From positions 1,528 through 65,527 of the forward strand of contig NZ_QUCM01000019.1 of assembly GCF_003473545.1 (NCBI RefSeq): a DNA stretch of 64,000 bases, given 5' to 3'. The notes below the pieces were generated by a model. The model saw only the letters and a program-made list of their open reading frames with translations. It made no database searches and was not told where the DNA came from. Position numbers and translations under genes: made by a program. Below, piece by piece: positions 17,480-27,559 of the stretch (position 1 is its first letter; the number at the start of each line of letters is the position of its first letter). This stretch comes from Clostridium sp. AM22-11AC. GTDB lineage: Bacteria; Bacillota; Clostridia; Lachnospirales; Lachnospiraceae.

Positions 17480-18442
17480 TCAATATGGAAGTGTATTTTC
17501 ATATTTCTGATAATCCGGATTGGATTTGACTAATTTTTCATATGCTGCGTACGCATCATTCAAATTATCAAAGCAGTCTTTAGGGTCAGATGGAATGTAT
17601 TTTTTGTATGCTTCTATTTGTTGTTTTTTACTTCCGGCTGAAGAGGTACTTTTTATGATCACATTATAGGTCATTCCGTTTGAGGTTCTTGTAGTTGTCT
17701 GGGAATTGGAAATATAAAATTTTCCATCTGCCGTGCTGACGATCATAGGGACTGTTTCTCCGGCCTGGAAACCATTCTTATTTATATCTACAGAAGTCCA
17801 GAACCAATAGCGGTTCTGATTTTTATGATCACTGCCTGTATCAGAAACGCTTCCCATATAAGCCCAGGTTCCTGTTTTCATCAGGCTGCTTCTGTTTTTA
17901 TCTTCATCAATGAATGGTTGTATCAATTTTACCATTTTAGAATTTGTACAGCCGGAATCAATTTCAAGATTGACGTTTGAACCATATGTTTTATGGATGT
18001 AATCCAGTACGCCGCTGTTGTTAAAAGGATTATGTATATTACTGAATTCCCTGCTCCATTGAAGTACGGGTCCAATAGCCGGATCATAGTATACTTTGCA
18101 AGAACCTTTAGCGGTGGGATTTCCGATCCAGTTATTTGTATCGTTTTCCGTGATACCTCCGATCATAACTTTACGTGGAGTTTGCCAGCCATCTTCCTTC
18201 TGCTTCAGGGGGACGATCCTGCTTTCATTTACATCACCGGAATTTACGGCAGTTAGTACTTCGGCATAAGCAACCCGGACATTGGCCATATCTGTTGCTT
18301 CCCTGCTTCTTTCCAGCTGTGCTGCAAAGACCGGAACAGAAATTGCGACAAGAATTCCGATAATTGCAACAACCACCAGCAATTCGGCTAATGTAAACCC
18401 TTGTTGATTTGTCAGTATGTGTTTCTCTTTTTGCTTTTTCAT
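17480..18442 (-). CDS. Orphan type IV pilin (prepilin)
   Basis: This 320-residue prepilin has a basic leader, a Q-G|F cleavage site and FTLAELLVVVAIIGILVAI, nearly identical to the major pilin at 4716 over the signal helix, but with a much larger globular domain (Trp-rich and Ser/Thr-rich, with two cysteines). AAGGGA precedes ATG 18442. It is transcribed alone, away from the pilus operon, with its own terminator. It may be an alternative major pilin or an accessory subunit using the same PilD. Codon use resembles the neighbours. Confidence 0.85.
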   Translation of the reverse strand: MKKQKEKHILTNQQGFTLAELLVVVAIIGILVAISVPVFAAQLERSREATDMANVRVAYAEVLTAVNSGDVNESRIVPLKQKEDGWQTPRKVMIGGITENDTNNWIGNPTAKGSCKVYYDPAIGPVLQWSREFSNIHNPFNNSGVLDYIHKTYGSNVNLEIDSGCTNSKMVKLIQPFIDEDKNRSSLMKTGTWAYMGSVSDTGSDHKNQNRYWFWTSVDINKNGFQAGETVPMIVSTADGKFYISNSQTTTRTSNGMTYNVIIKSTSSAGSKKQQIEAYKKYIPSDPKDCFDNLNDAYAAYEKLVKSNPDYQKYENTLPY

Positions 18443-18570
18443 AAATATCTTCCCTTATGTATTCTGTATATTTCGGTAAATTATGTCATTCCAACGCTGT
18501 TTACATTAATTCTATTTTAACACTTCTTTTTTTTAAAGTATACAGCTGATCGCCAGAAATGAAAAAAAAC

Positions 18571-18599
18571 TTGACTTTTCTTATTAAAAAGCCTAGAAT
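18571..18599 (+). promoter_or_regulatory. Sigma-A promoter of pheST
   Basis: TTGACT (18571-18576) and TAGAAT (18594-18599) with an exact 17-bp spacer lie just upstream of the T-box leader. Confidence 0.8.
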
Positions 18600-18639
18600 G
18601 ATTTACAGACTATGAATGTCTTATACAGACAGACATGCC

Positions 18640-18930
18640 TGAAATCATAAAATGAAGAACAAAAGCGAAGATCGTGTTTTTAAGATACTGTTTTCGGTCA
18701 GAGAGAAAAGGTCGTCGGCTGTGAGCCTTTTTCCGTTCAGACAGATATCCGAATTTCCCACGGGAGCTGCATTGCTGAAGGTTAAATAGTAGGCAGTGCC
18801 GTCTGGTGTACGTTACATACCGTAAAGTGTCTGCAGGAAAGATCTTATATGATCTGGCTGCGGGAAACTGGGTGGTACCACGGTAAATGATCGTCCCTCT
18901 GCGTGTATGCGCAGGGGGATTTTTTTAGCC
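18640..18930 (+). ncRNA. T-box leader (tRNA-Phe sensing) of pheST
   Basis: The leader shows a long Stem I region (AGAGAG and GGCTGTGAGCC elements), a GAA followed by TTTC at about 18754-18757 that can supply the Phe specifier codon UUC, and the 14-base T-box core GGGTGGTACCACGG around 18870-18883. The core includes UGGU for pairing with the tRNA ACCA end. It ends in an intrinsic terminator (CCCTCTGCG, loop, CGCAGGGGG, T7) at about 18895-18926. Uncharged tRNA-Phe would stabilise the antiterminator and allow pheST transcription. The boundaries and the specifier reading are approximate. Confidence 0.9.
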
Positions 18931-19083
18931 ATTAACGAATAACCCGCCTGCATAGCAGGCAGTAGAGTGCGAAGCACAAAGTTGTGAATGGAACTGAGGA
19001 AAAACCACCAGCAATAAATGTGCTCTCAGTATTTTTTACATGAAAGATGCAGGGAGTATATAAGAAAGAAAAGGAGAGAAATC

Positions 19084-20127
19084 ATGCAGGATTTAAAAGA
19101 ACTGAATGAAGTGATCGCTGGGATCAAAGATGAGATCTGCAAGGGTGCAGAAACTCTGACCACTTCCAGAAGTGTTTATGAATTCAAAAAGACCTTCTTA
19201 GACAACAAGCAGGGCCGCATCGGTCTTCTGATGAAAGAGATGCGCAATGTGCCAAACGACCAGAAGGCTGAGTTTGGTAAGACCATTAACGGTGCAAAGG
19301 AATGGGCAAACCAGTTTTTCGATGAACTGGACCAGAAATTAAAGGAAAAAGAGCAGCAGCAGCGTTACGAGTCTGAAAAGATCGATATCACCATGCCGCC
19401 AAAGAAGATCCGTTATGGAAACCTTCATCCGGTAACTACGGTCCGCAATCAGCTGACTGACATCTTCGCTTCCATGGGATTTGAAGTATACGAAGGAACG
19501 GAGATCGAGACAGATTATTACAACTTTACTGCATTAAATACACCAAAGGATCATCCGGCCCGTGATATGCAGGATACCTTCTATCTGTCCCCAGAGTTCT
19601 TACTGCGTACCCAGACATCCGCAGGACAGGTTCATGTAATGGAAGCAAAGAAACCTCCGATCAAGGTTGTTTCCCCAGGTAAGGTATTCCGTTCTGATGA
19701 TGACGCTACTCATTCACCAATGTTCAGTCAGATGGAAGGCCTTGTTGTAGATGAAGGCATTACTCTCTGTGATTTAAAGGGAATGTTAGACATGTTTGTT
19801 CAGAGGATCTTCGGTGAGTCCACCAGAACCAGACTCCGTCCTTCCTACTTCCCATTTACAGAGCCGTCTGTAGAGGTTGACGTAAGCTGCTTCCAGTGCG
19901 GCGGTAAGGGATGCAGACTGTGCAAGGGGACCGGCTGGATAGAGGTTCTTGGCGCAGGTGTTGTAAATAAGAAGGTGCTTGAAAACTGCGGCATCGATTC
20001 CGAGAAGTACAGCGGTTTTGCTTTCGGCCTTGGTCTGGAGCGTATCGCAATGTTAAAATACGGCATCAACAACATTAAGATGCTGTTTGAGTCTGATCTG
20101 CGTGTGTTAGATCAGATCGATGACTAA
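19084..20127 (+). CDS. pheS: Phenylalanine-tRNA ligase alpha subunit
   Basis: The 347-residue subunit carries the class II catalytic core of PheRS, which charges tRNA-Phe with phenylalanine (EC 6.1.1.20). The N-terminal coiled-coil covers about residues 1-90. Motif 2 is at [18 protein letters not shown] near 205, and motif 3 is [14 protein letters not shown] near 320. AAGGAGAG at 19071-19078 marks ATG 19084; the frame extends upstream to 19018 without a ribosome binding site. It is co-transcribed with pheT behind the T-box. Confidence 0.97.
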   Translation: MQDLKELNEVIAGIKDEICKGAETLTTSRSVYEFKKTFLDNKQGRIGLLMKEMRNVPNDQKAEFGKTINGAKEWANQFFDELDQKLKEKEQQQRYESEKIDITMPPKKIRYGNLHPVTTVRNQLTDIFASMGFEVYEGTEIETDYYNFTALNTPKDHPARDMQDTFYLSPEFLLRTQTSAGQVHVMEAKKPPIKVVSPGKVFRSDDDATHSPMFSQMEGLVVDEGITLCDLKGMLDMFVQRIFGESTRTRLRPSYFPFTEPSVEVDVSCFQCGGKGCRLCKGTGWIEVLGAGVVNKKVLENCGIDSEKYSGFAFGLGLERIAMLKYGINNIKMLFESDLRVLDQIDD

Positions 20128-20156
20128 TAGGTTCGATCAGGACAGGAGGATTAGAA

Positions 20157-22577
20157 ATGCTTGTACCGTTAAGCTGGTTAAATGATTATGTAGATATTAA
20201 TGTTTCCGCAGACGAATTAGAGAAAAAGCTGTTTGACTGTGGATTTGAAGTAGAAGAAAAATGGCAGGTAGGAAAGGACATCAGCGGTATCGTAGTTGGC
20301 TATGTTGAGTCATGTGAGCCGATTCCGGAGACTCACCTTCATGTATGCCAGGTCAATGTAGGCGGACCGGAATTATTACAGATCTGCTGTGGTGCTGACA
20401 ATGTAAAAGCAGGCGGCAAGTTCCCTGTAGCAATGATCGGTGCCCAGGTATACGCTACTGCAAAAGACCATGTTACCATTGAAGGCGTAGTTACGATTAA
20501 GAAGGGAAAATTAAGAGGCTATGAGTCCTATGGTATGCTTTGCTCCGGAACAGAGCTTGGCTTAAACGAAGACCTGTATCCAGGCGCCGGTTACAACGGC
20601 CTTCTGGTACTGCCGGAGGATGCTGAGATCGGTGCAGATGTAAAGGAGATCACCGGTTTAAATGACTGGATCTTTGATGTTTCCATTACTGCAAACCGTC
20701 CGGACTGCCAGAGTATCTTTGGTCTGGCAAGAGAAGTAGCTGCAGCTTTAGGACAGCCACTTAAGATGCCTGCTTTAGATTATACTGAGACCGACGTAGA
20801 AAAGACGGGATTTGATGTAACTGTAGAGGCACCGGACCTGTGCCCACGTTACATTGCACACTATGTATATGATGTAAAGCTGGCTCAGTCACCTGCATGG
20901 ATGAGAAGACGTCTGGCTCTGGTTGGAAATAATTCTATTTCCAATATCGTAGATATCACCAATTATATTATGCGTGAGTTAGGACAGCCGCTGCACGCAT
21001 TTGACTGTGATTATCTGGAAGGCAATGCCATCTGCATAAGACGCGCAACAGAGGGCGAAAAGATCGTTACTCTGGATGAGAAGGAATTTACCTTAAATAC
21101 AAATAACCTGGTGATCTGTGACGGCAAGAAGCCAGTTGCACTTGCAGGTATCATGGGTGGTTTAAACTCTGAGATCCGCGATACTACTACAGAGGTAATG
21201 TTTGAGGCAGCTAAGTTTGCCCGTGACAACATCCGCAAGAGCTCCCGTGCATTAGGACAGTCTTCTGACGCAAGCCAGAGATATGCAAAGGGCGTTGACG
21301 AGTATGCAACAGAAATGGCTATGAAGCGTGCTCTGCACCTGGTAGAAGAGCTGGGAGCAGGAAAGGTTTCTAAGACCCACAAGAACGTAAATACAGGAAA
21401 TTCCTTAGAGCCAAAGACTTTCAAGACCAGCATCAAGAAGGTAAATGGTGTATTAGGTATCACTGTTCCGGACGAAGATATCCTTCGCATCCTGAAAGGT
21501 CTGGACTTTGATCCTGAGATCAACGGAGATGAGCTGACCTTACATTTCCCTGCATACCGTGAAGATATGGAAGATTATCCGGATGTTGCAGAGGAAGTGA
21601 TCCGTATGTATGGTTATGACCATATTAATTCTACTTTCCTTCCAACTGCAAAGGTAACCATCGGTGGAACAAATATGCGTCAGAAGACCATTTTAAAGGT
21701 TAAAAGAGCTCTCTGCAGTGTAGGCGCATTTGAGGGAATGCATTACTCCTTCTTCTCACCGGCTGATTTAGATGAAATGGAATTCCCGGAAGATGCCCTT
21801 GAGCGCAAGGCGATCCGCATCATGAACCCGATCAACGAGGATCTTTCCTTGATGAGAACCACTCTGGCTCCTCAGATGATCCATGCAATGGGCCGCAACC
21901 AGAAGAGAGGTATCTTTGAGGGACGTATTTTCGAGATCGGAAATGCATTTATTCCAAAGTCCCTGCCTCTGACTGAGTATCCGGAAGAGCGTGAGACACT
22001 GTGTATCGGTGCTTTTGGTAAGGATGAGTCCTTCTTCACCTTAAAGGGTATGGCAGAGACAGTAGCAGATGTGCTTCATCTTACCTTTACTTATGAAAGA
22101 ACCGAAAAGCCATTCCTGCACCCATACAGAACTGCTGCTATCCTTTGCGAAGGCGAAGTAGTTGGTTATCTGGGACAGGTTAAGTACGAGATCATGAAGG
22201 CAGAGGCAATGCGTGAAGATGCCTATGTTCTGGAGATCAATATGAAGGCTCTGGAGAAATGGTACGGCAAGGCACCTGTATTTGAACCACTTCCAAAATT
22301 CGCAGAAGAGAAGCGTGACCTGGCTCTGGTAATGAACAAGGACATCACCTGCGGACAGGTAGAAGAGTGCATCTACCAGGCTTGCTCCTTTGTGAAGGAC
22401 GTAACACTCTTTGACGTATACGAAGGCCAGCAGATCGCAGAGGACAAGAAGTCCATGGCATTCACCGTCCTGTTCACACCAAAGGAAGAAGCATTCCAGG
22501 CTGATACAGTAGATGGATATGTAAAGAAGATCTTAAAGCAGTTAAAGAAGGCTTATGAGATTGAGTTGAGAAGTTAA
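20157..22577 (+). CDS. pheT: Phenylalanine-tRNA ligase beta subunit
   Basis: At 806 residues this is the full-length bacterial PheT. It has an OB-fold tRNA-binding domain (about 40-150), the B3/B4 editing region (about 210-390, with GKKPVALAGIMGG), B5 (about 400-480), a catalytic-like core and a C-terminal FDX-ACB anticodon-binding domain (about 710-806). It pairs with PheS as an alpha2-beta2 enzyme and hydrolyses Tyr-tRNA-Phe. CAGGAGGA lies ahead of ATG 20157, 29 bases after the pheS stop. Confidence 0.97.
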   Translation: MLVPLSWLNDYVDINVSADELEKKLFDCGFEVEEKWQVGKDISGIVVGYVESCEPIPETHLHVCQVNVGGPELLQICCGADNVKAGGKFPVAMIGAQVYATAKDHVTIEGVVTIKKGKLRGYESYGMLCSGTELGLNEDLYPGAGYNGLLVLPEDAEIGADVKEITGLNDWIFDVSITANRPDCQSIFGLAREVAAALGQPLKMPALDYTETDVEKTGFDVTVEAPDLCPRYIAHYVYDVKLAQSPAWMRRRLALVGNNSISNIVDITNYIMRELGQPLHAFDCDYLEGNAICIRRATEGEKIVTLDEKEFTLNTNNLVICDGKKPVALAGIMGGLNSEIRDTTTEVMFEAAKFARDNIRKSSRALGQSSDASQRYAKGVDEYATEMAMKRALHLVEELGAGKVSKTHKNVNTGNSLEPKTFKTSIKKVNGVLGITVPDEDILRILKGLDFDPEINGDELTLHFPAYREDMEDYPDVAEEVIRMYGYDHINSTFLPTAKVTIGGTNMRQKTILKVKRALCSVGAFEGMHYSFFSPADLDEMEFPEDALERKAIRIMNPINEDLSLMRTTLAPQMIHAMGRNQKRGIFEGRIFEIGNAFIPKSLPLTEYPEERETLCIGAFGKDESFFTLKGMAETVADVLHLTFTYERTEKPFLHPYRTAAILCEGEVVGYLGQVKYEIMKAEAMREDAYVLEINMKALEKWYGKAPVFEPLPKFAEEKRDLALVMNKDITCGQVEECIYQACSFVKDVTLFDVYEGQQIAEDKKSMAFTVLFTPKEEAFQADTVDGYVKKILKQLKKAYEIELRS

Positions 22578-22616
22578 TGAGCGTAGCCAAAAAACAAGCG
22601 GCTGCGTAGCAAAAAA

Positions 22617-22648
22617 CGCCTCCTGCAAATGCAGGGGGCGCTTTTTTG
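22617..22648 (+). terminator. Terminator of pheST
   Basis: CGCCTCCTGC and GCAGGGGGCG pair across an AAAT loop with one G-T pair and are followed by CTTTTTTG. It is a strong plus-strand intrinsic terminator. A-rich sequence on its left may let it also end the convergent crotonase transcript. Confidence 0.85.
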
Positions 22649-22658
22649 ATATCTTGAT

Positions 22659-23447
22659 TTATTTCTGATTGTAAACAGGCATTCTCTTTTCAATAAAAGC
22701 ATTGACAGCTTCTGTGAAATCAGGCTGGCGGGAATTGGCAGCTATTTCCATACCTTCGTCTTTTGCAAATTTTTCCATGTCACCGTAGAAGTACTTGCGG
22801 ATCAGGCGTTTCTGGCTGGCGTGGGCAGTGGATGATTTTGCAGCCAGTTTTGCGGCTAGTGCATAAGTGGTCTCTGCCAGTTTTCCATCTTCTGCCAAAA
22901 CAGTTGCAAGGCCGATCTTTACACACTGTTCGCCTTTATAGGCATCGCCGGTCATCATCATCAGTTCTGCTTTGTCAGGCCCTAATAAACGTGTGAGAGT
23001 GTAGATGCTTTCATTATCACCGCAAAGTCCCATATTTACGAAAGCCATGATCATTTTACTGGATGGTTCTACGATACGGAAATCGCAGGCAAGGGCGCAG
23101 CTTAATCCGGCGCCGGTTGCGACACCGTTTATCATAGCGATCACAGGCTTCGGGCAGTTGCGGATGGATATTGGCATAGCGCTGACTGCTTCGATATCTT
23201 CTGCTTTTAAGTAGGTCTTTGTATCTACTAACATTTTAAAACGTTTGATATCGCCACCTGCAGAGAAATGTTTTCCTGCGCCTGTGATAACGATAACGCC
23301 TACATCGTCTCTTGCACCTAAGGTATTCATGGCATCTGCAATCTCATAATAGGATTCTCTTGCAAATGCGTTGCTGTATTCCGGTCGGTTGATGGTAACG
23401 GTAGCGATACGGTCTTTTACGTCTATTAATATGTACTGATAATCCAT
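22659..23447 (-). CDS. Enoyl-CoA hydratase/isomerase family protein (atypical crotonase)
   Basis: The 262-residue crotonase-fold protein keeps the CoA oxyanion-hole segments HFSAGGDIK (about 61-69) and ATGAGLSCALACDFRI (about 108). The two hydratase glutamates are absent: GGGCE is replaced by GAGLS, and the PE of the second motif falls on hydrophobic residues. An Asp in GLCGDNES sits where isomerase-type members carry their catalytic Asp. I therefore favour an isomerase or another crotonase reaction over simple hydration. It follows a CoA-transferase on the same strand, in a two-gene operon. Confidence 0.82.
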   Translation of the reverse strand: MDYQYILIDVKDRIATVTINRPEYSNAFARESYYEIADAMNTLGARDDVGVIVITGAGKHFSAGGDIKRFKMLVDTKTYLKAEDIEAVSAMPISIRNCPKPVIAMINGVATGAGLSCALACDFRIVEPSSKMIMAFVNMGLCGDNESIYTLTRLLGPDKAELMMMTGDAYKGEQCVKIGLATVLAEDGKLAETTYALAAKLAAKSSTAHASQKRLIRKYFYGDMEKFAKDEGMEIAANSRQPDFTEAVNAFIEKRMPVYNQK

Positions 23448-23497
23448 GATAGTTTCCTTTCCATAAAATGATTATGCGAAAATGCTATACGAAAATA

Positions 23498-24661
23498 TTA
23501 TAAATCGAACTCTTTAAAGAGCTTTTCATTGTCTTCACCAATCTTGTGTGCTTTTTCAGCATGCGGCTGTTCTACGCAACCCATTTTGATCGGCGGCATT
23601 GCCAGTGTGATCTGGTCGCCGTTTGGGTAGGTGATAGGACTCATAAAGCCATTTACAAGAGCCTGTTCACTAGTGTGGTTATCCTTAAAATGAGCCAGTT
23701 CGCTGACAACGATGTCGATGGCTTCCAGTTTTGGAAGAACTTCATCTGCATTTAACTTAGAGAAGCAGTCTTCAAAATAGCGGATGCAGTCTTCACGGTT
23801 CTTCGGATCAAAGGTTGCCTGCTTGGTGCAGTATCTTGGATCGTCCATGATTTCCTCGGCGCCAACTGCCTGGCAGAATGGTCTCCAGTAGCGTTCATAT
23901 TCATTGACAACAGGAAGGATCCAGCGGCCATCTTTTGTCTTATAAGGAACGCCCATAGGTCCGCCCTGATAACGTCCTCTTGGCCACTTGTAGCCAAACT
24001 GGGTACCGGTAGACATGACGCTGAACATCCACATAGCTGCGCCGTACAGGGAAATGGATACATAATCACCTTTCCCGCTCTGAGTCCTTCCATATAATGC
24101 AGTTCCGATAGCGCCTGCTAAAGCAGTTCCGCATACCAGGTCACCAAAGCCCATTGGCAGGTATACAGGATAGCTTCCAGGAGCATCTACCATCATATCC
24201 TGGATCAGACCACCAGTTGCAAACATGGCAATGGCATCAAAGCCTGGTAAGTTGACTTTTGGACCCTTTTCGCCATAGCCTAACAGGATGGCATAGACCA
24301 GTTTTGGATAGCGCTCTTTTAAGGAATCATAGTCCAGTCTCATTTTCTTTAAGGCCTGAAGACGGTTGTTGGTAACAAATACATCCGCTTTTGCTAATAA
24401 TTTATGGAAGCGTTCCATATCTTCCGGTTTCTTAAGATCCAGCATCAGGTGATCTTTTCCGCCGTTTAAGGTGTCATAGATGGGGTTTTCCTCATCGTTT
24501 GCAGGACAGAATAAAGTAGGACCGAATTTACGTTCCACATCCCCTGCTGGTGACTCTACTTTGATAACCCGTGCGCCCTGTGTTGCTAAAATACGTCCGC
24601 ATGAGGGGGCTGCAATATAAGTAGAAAGCTCTACTACGGTAATCCCTTCCAATGGTTTCAT
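23498..24661 (-). CDS. Class III CoA-transferase (CaiB/BaiF family), copy 1
   Basis: The 387 residues fit the family that moves CoA between carboxylic acids through an aspartyl-acyl anhydride. The catalytic Asp is D174 in MGFGDLVCG. The position of the second catalytic residue of alpha-methylacyl-CoA racemases (His in AGHD) is Phe (LPGFD), so this should be a transferase and not a racemase. It shares a GSYPVY segment just before the active site with copies 2 and 5. AGGAGG lies ahead of ATG 24661. It leads an operon with the crotonase at 22659. The substrate is unknown. Confidence 0.88.
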   Translation of the reverse strand: MKPLEGITVVELSTYIAAPSCGRILATQGARVIKVESPAGDVERKFGPTLFCPANDEENPIYDTLNGGKDHLMLDLKKPEDMERFHKLLAKADVFVTNNRLQALKKMRLDYDSLKERYPKLVYAILLGYGEKGPKVNLPGFDAIAMFATGGLIQDMMVDAPGSYPVYLPMGFGDLVCGTALAGAIGTALYGRTQSGKGDYVSISLYGAAMWMFSVMSTGTQFGYKWPRGRYQGGPMGVPYKTKDGRWILPVVNEYERYWRPFCQAVGAEEIMDDPRYCTKQATFDPKNREDCIRYFEDCFSKLNADEVLPKLEAIDIVVSELAHFKDNHTSEQALVNGFMSPITYPNGDQITLAMPPIKMGCVEQPHAEKAHKIGEDNEKLFKEFDL

Positions 24662-24692
24662 AATGATAAATACCTCCTCTGTTTTTTATGGA

Positions 24693-24714
24693 TCTACAGC
24701 CGGAAGGCTGTAGA
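24693..24714. repeat. Perfect inverted repeat in a divergent promoter region
   Basis: TCTACAGCC, loop GGAA, GGCTGTAGA forms a 9-bp hairpin in the 5' leader of the minus-strand CoA-transferase gene. It has no following T-run on that strand, so it could be an mRNA-stabilising hairpin or an operator. Confidence 0.5.
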
Positions 24715-24894
24715 TATATAATAATCCCATCTTTGATAGTTTATATTTTAACAAAACGGTATTGGGAAATTAAGGTTAAAAAGTACAAATCAGGACTGCG
24801 GGAAGAAATTTATTTTTGGAAAATATGAAGATGAAATAGAACCGAAAAATAGTTAATATTATAACAGCAGATATGAAGGGAGGTTTCATATTTT

Positions 24895-25674
24895 ATGGAA
24901 TACCAGAATTTTAAGCTGGAGATCGACGAGCAGGGTATCGCAGTGTTTACTGCCAACCGGCCGGAGAAGATGAACGCTTTAAATGATCTGTCATGGGCAG
25001 AGATGAACCAGTTTTTCACATGGGCGGATAAGGCCGATGAAGTAAAGGTAATTATCGTAACAGGCGCAGGAGAGAAGGCATTTATAGCAGGTGCAGATCT
25101 TAACAGCCTGAAAACAAAGAAATCTACAGACTGCTTAGGCGGCGCAGGACAGAAAGCACTGGATCTGATCCAGAAATGCTCCAAACCAGTGATCGCGGCA
25201 GTAAATGGATATGCATTTGGCGGCGGCTGTGAAACAGCGATTGCCTGCGATTTCCGTGTTGTATCAGAAGATGCATTATTTGCACTTCCTGAAACAGGAT
25301 TGGGACTTTTACCGGGAGCCGGCGGAACCCAGAGACTTGCAAGACTGATCGGACTGGGAAGAGCCCAGGATGTGATCCTTTTAGGACGCAAGATCGGTGG
25401 ACCGGAAGCAGTACAGATCGGACTTGCCACTAAGTGTGTGCCAAAGACAGATCTGATGGCAGAAGCTAAGAAAATGGCTTCTAAGCTGATCGCAAAGGGA
25501 CCGGTTGCCATCCGCATTGCAAAACGTGTGGTACAGGCATCCATGTCATCCAGCCAGGATGTGGGAGAACTTCTTGAAATGTTAGCTCTCAGCACTCTGT
25601 GCAGTACAGAAGATAAATTAGAAGGCGTAAGTTCATTCCTGGAGAAGAGAACTCCTGAGTATAAGGGCAAATAA
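24895..25674 (+). CDS. Enoyl-CoA hydratase (crotonase)
   Basis: This 259-residue protein is a textbook crotonase. The oxyanion loop is AFIAGADLNSL (about 61-71). Both catalytic glutamates are present, in GGGCETAIACDFRV (near 112) and PETGLGLLPGAGG (near 132). It should add water to trans-2-enoyl-CoA to give 3-hydroxyacyl-CoA, or run in reverse. It heads a three-gene unit with etfB and etfA. The crt-bcd-etfBA layout of butyrate operons is similar, but no dehydrogenase, thiolase or hydroxyacyl-CoA dehydrogenase follows here. Confidence 0.92.
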   Translation: MEYQNFKLEIDEQGIAVFTANRPEKMNALNDLSWAEMNQFFTWADKADEVKVIIVTGAGEKAFIAGADLNSLKTKKSTDCLGGAGQKALDLIQKCSKPVIAAVNGYAFGGGCETAIACDFRVVSEDALFALPETGLGLLPGAGGTQRLARLIGLGRAQDVILLGRKIGGPEAVQIGLATKCVPKTDLMAEAKKMASKLIAKGPVAIRIAKRVVQASMSSSQDVGELLEMLALSTLCSTEDKLEGVSSFLEKRTPEYKGK

Positions 25675-25720
25675 AGTAAGTTAATAAACATCATTATCTT
25701 ATAAAACAGAGGTGGAAAGT

Positions 25721-26527
25721 ATGAATATTTTGGTTTGTATTAAGCAGGTGCCGGATACAACAGAGATCAAGATCGATCCTGTTAAGCACACATTGATTCG
25801 TGAAGGCGTTCCAAGTATCGTTAATCCTTTTGACGCGTGCGCACTGGAAATGGCAGTACGTTTAAAGGAAAAAGAAGGCGGAAAAGTCATCGTTATCAGC
25901 ATGGGCCCGGCTCAGGCAAAGAATGCATTAAAGGAGTGTCTGGCAGTAGGCGCAGATCAGGCATTTTTAGTAACTGACAGAGCATTTGGCGGTTCTGATA
26001 CACTGGCTACCAGCTATATTTTAAGCAGGGCTATTGCAGCAGTAGAAGCTAAGACAGGTGAGAAATTTGATCTGATCTTCTGTGGAAAACAGGCTATTGA
26101 CGGTGATACAGCACAGGTTGGACCTGAGATCGCAGAGCACATGGATCTGCCTCATGTAACCTTAGCTACAGCAGTAGAAATGGCAGATGGAAAGCTTCAT
26201 GTTACAAGAGATACAGACGAAGGACATGATTTGGTAGAGGTTTCTTTACCTGCACTGGTTACAGTGACCAAGACCACTTATGATCCACGTTATCCAACCA
26301 TTAAGAGTAAAATGGCTGCAAACAGAGCAGTGATCGAAGAGATTACCAACAGTGATCCGGATATGGTATGCGAGCCGGAGAGACTGGGCTTAAATGGTTC
26401 TCCTACCAAGGTTAAAAAGACATTTACACCTGTCCAGACAAAGGATGCGGTGATCTTAAATGAGGAGACCGGCAGTGAATCTGCTGTAAAACTGGCTGCT
26501 TTACTGAGCGAAGCCAAGATTATCTGA
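25721..26527 (+). CDS. etfB: Electron transfer flavoprotein beta subunit
   Basis: The 268-residue EtfB/FixA-type subunit shows MNILVCIKQVPDTTEI at the start, VNPFDACALEMAV near residue 38, and FCGKQAIDGDTAQVGPEIAE near 125, the conserved EtfB signature. AGGTGG upstream supports ATG 25721 rather than the in-frame GTG 25712. With EtfA it carries electrons to or from acyl-CoA dehydrogenases. Many clostridial EtfAB complexes bifurcate electrons from NADH to ferredoxin and enoyl-CoA, but sequence reading alone does not settle that here. Confidence 0.95.
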   Translation: MNILVCIKQVPDTTEIKIDPVKHTLIREGVPSIVNPFDACALEMAVRLKEKEGGKVIVISMGPAQAKNALKECLAVGADQAFLVTDRAFGGSDTLATSYILSRAIAAVEAKTGEKFDLIFCGKQAIDGDTAQVGPEIAEHMDLPHVTLATAVEMADGKLHVTRDTDEGHDLVEVSLPALVTVTKTTYDPRYPTIKSKMAANRAVIEEITNSDPDMVCEPERLGLNGSPTKVKKTFTPVQTKDAVILNEETGSESAVKLAALLSEAKII

Positions 26528-26541
26528 GAGGTGTGAGGACT

Positions 26542-27546
26542 ATGAGCGAGTTTACAAATAAAAATATCTGGGTATTCATTGAAACAGATGAAGGAAAAAC
26601 AAAAAGTGTAGGTCTGGAGCTGTTAAATCCGGGCCGTATGTTAGCGGAAAAATCCGGTGAGAAGTTAGTTGCCGTTGTATTTGGCAAGGACAATGCGGAA
26701 GCAATTGAGCAGATAAAGGGATATGGACCTGACCAGATCATCAGTGTATCCGGTGGCGAATATGAGAAATACAGCTTTGACGCATATACCTATGCAATGA
26801 CCAGTTTAGTTGAAAAATATCAGCCAAGTGCCATCCTGATCGGTGCTACCAACAATGGCCGTGATTTTGCTCCAAGACTGTCCTGCCGTCTGCGTACAGG
26901 TCTGACAGCTGACTGTACCAGTCTGGATTATGATGCAGAAAGCGGAAACGTAGCATGGACAAGACCGGCATTTGGCGGAAACTTGATGGCAGTGATCATG
27001 TGCCCGAATACAAGACCTCAGATCGGTACTGTACGCCCAGGCGTATTTAAGAAGACACCGGTAGAGGGAAAAGAAGTGGAAGTCATTACAGAAGAAGTGA
27101 CTGTTCCAGCTGAAAAGATCCGTACTAAGCTGTTAGAATCCATCAGGGAAGCAGCAGCTGGTGTGGTAAATCTGGAAGATGCAGAAGTGATCGTAGCAGG
27201 CGGCCGCGGAATGGGCGGTCCTGAAAACTTTAAGCTTTGCGAAGAGTTGGCAGAAGTATTAGGCGGAGCCGTAGGCGCATCCCGTGCAGCAGTTGATGCC
27301 GGATGGATCGGACATGCACATCAGGTAGGCCAGACAGGTAAGACTGTAGGACCAAAGCTTTACATTGCATGTGGTATCTCAGGTGCCATCCAGCATTTAG
27401 CAGGTATGTCCGGATCTGACTGCATCGTTGCTATCAATAAAGACCCGGAAGCACCTATCTTCAAAGCTGCTGACTACGGTATTGTAGGAAATCTCTTTGA
27501 TGTACTGCCAACACTGACAGCAGAGATCAGGAAATTAAAAGCATAA
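26542..27546 (+). CDS. etfA: Electron transfer flavoprotein alpha subunit
   Basis: At 334 residues it has the EtfA/FixB fold. The N-terminal alpha/beta domain is followed by the C-terminal FAD-binding domain with [14 protein letters not shown] (near 217), [13 protein letters not shown] (near 243), [20 protein letters not shown] (near 258) and the final [20 protein letters not shown] 26542 is preferred over an in-frame GTG at 26533 because a GTGAGG site precedes it. It lies 14 bases after etfB. It should serve the dehydrogenases at 29484 and 39057. Confidence 0.95.
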   Translation: MSEFTNKNIWVFIETDEGKTKSVGLELLNPGRMLAEKSGEKLVAVVFGKDNAEAIEQIKGYGPDQIISVSGGEYEKYSFDAYTYAMTSLVEKYQPSAILIGATNNGRDFAPRLSCRLRTGLTADCTSLDYDAESGNVAWTRPAFGGNLMAVIMCPNTRPQIGTVRPGVFKKTPVEGKEVEVITEEVTVPAEKIRTKLLESIREAAAGVVNLEDAEVIVAGGRGMGGPENFKLCEELAEVLGGAVGASRAAVDAGWIGHAHQVGQTGKTVGPKLYIACGISGAIQHLAGMSGSDCIVAINKDPEAPIFKAADYGIVGNLFDVLPTLTAEIRKLKA

Positions 27547-27559
27547 TCCATACTCTCTA

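Noticed and set aside
24810..25694. Long 294-codon minus-strand frame over the canonical crotonase
   Set aside because: Mirror of a strongly coding gene with both catalytic glutamates; its translation has no family features.
24895..27546. Butyrate operon (crt-bcd-etfBA-hbd-thl)
   Set aside because: Crotonase and EtfBA are adjacent, but no butyryl-CoA dehydrogenase lies between them and no thl or hbd genes follow.
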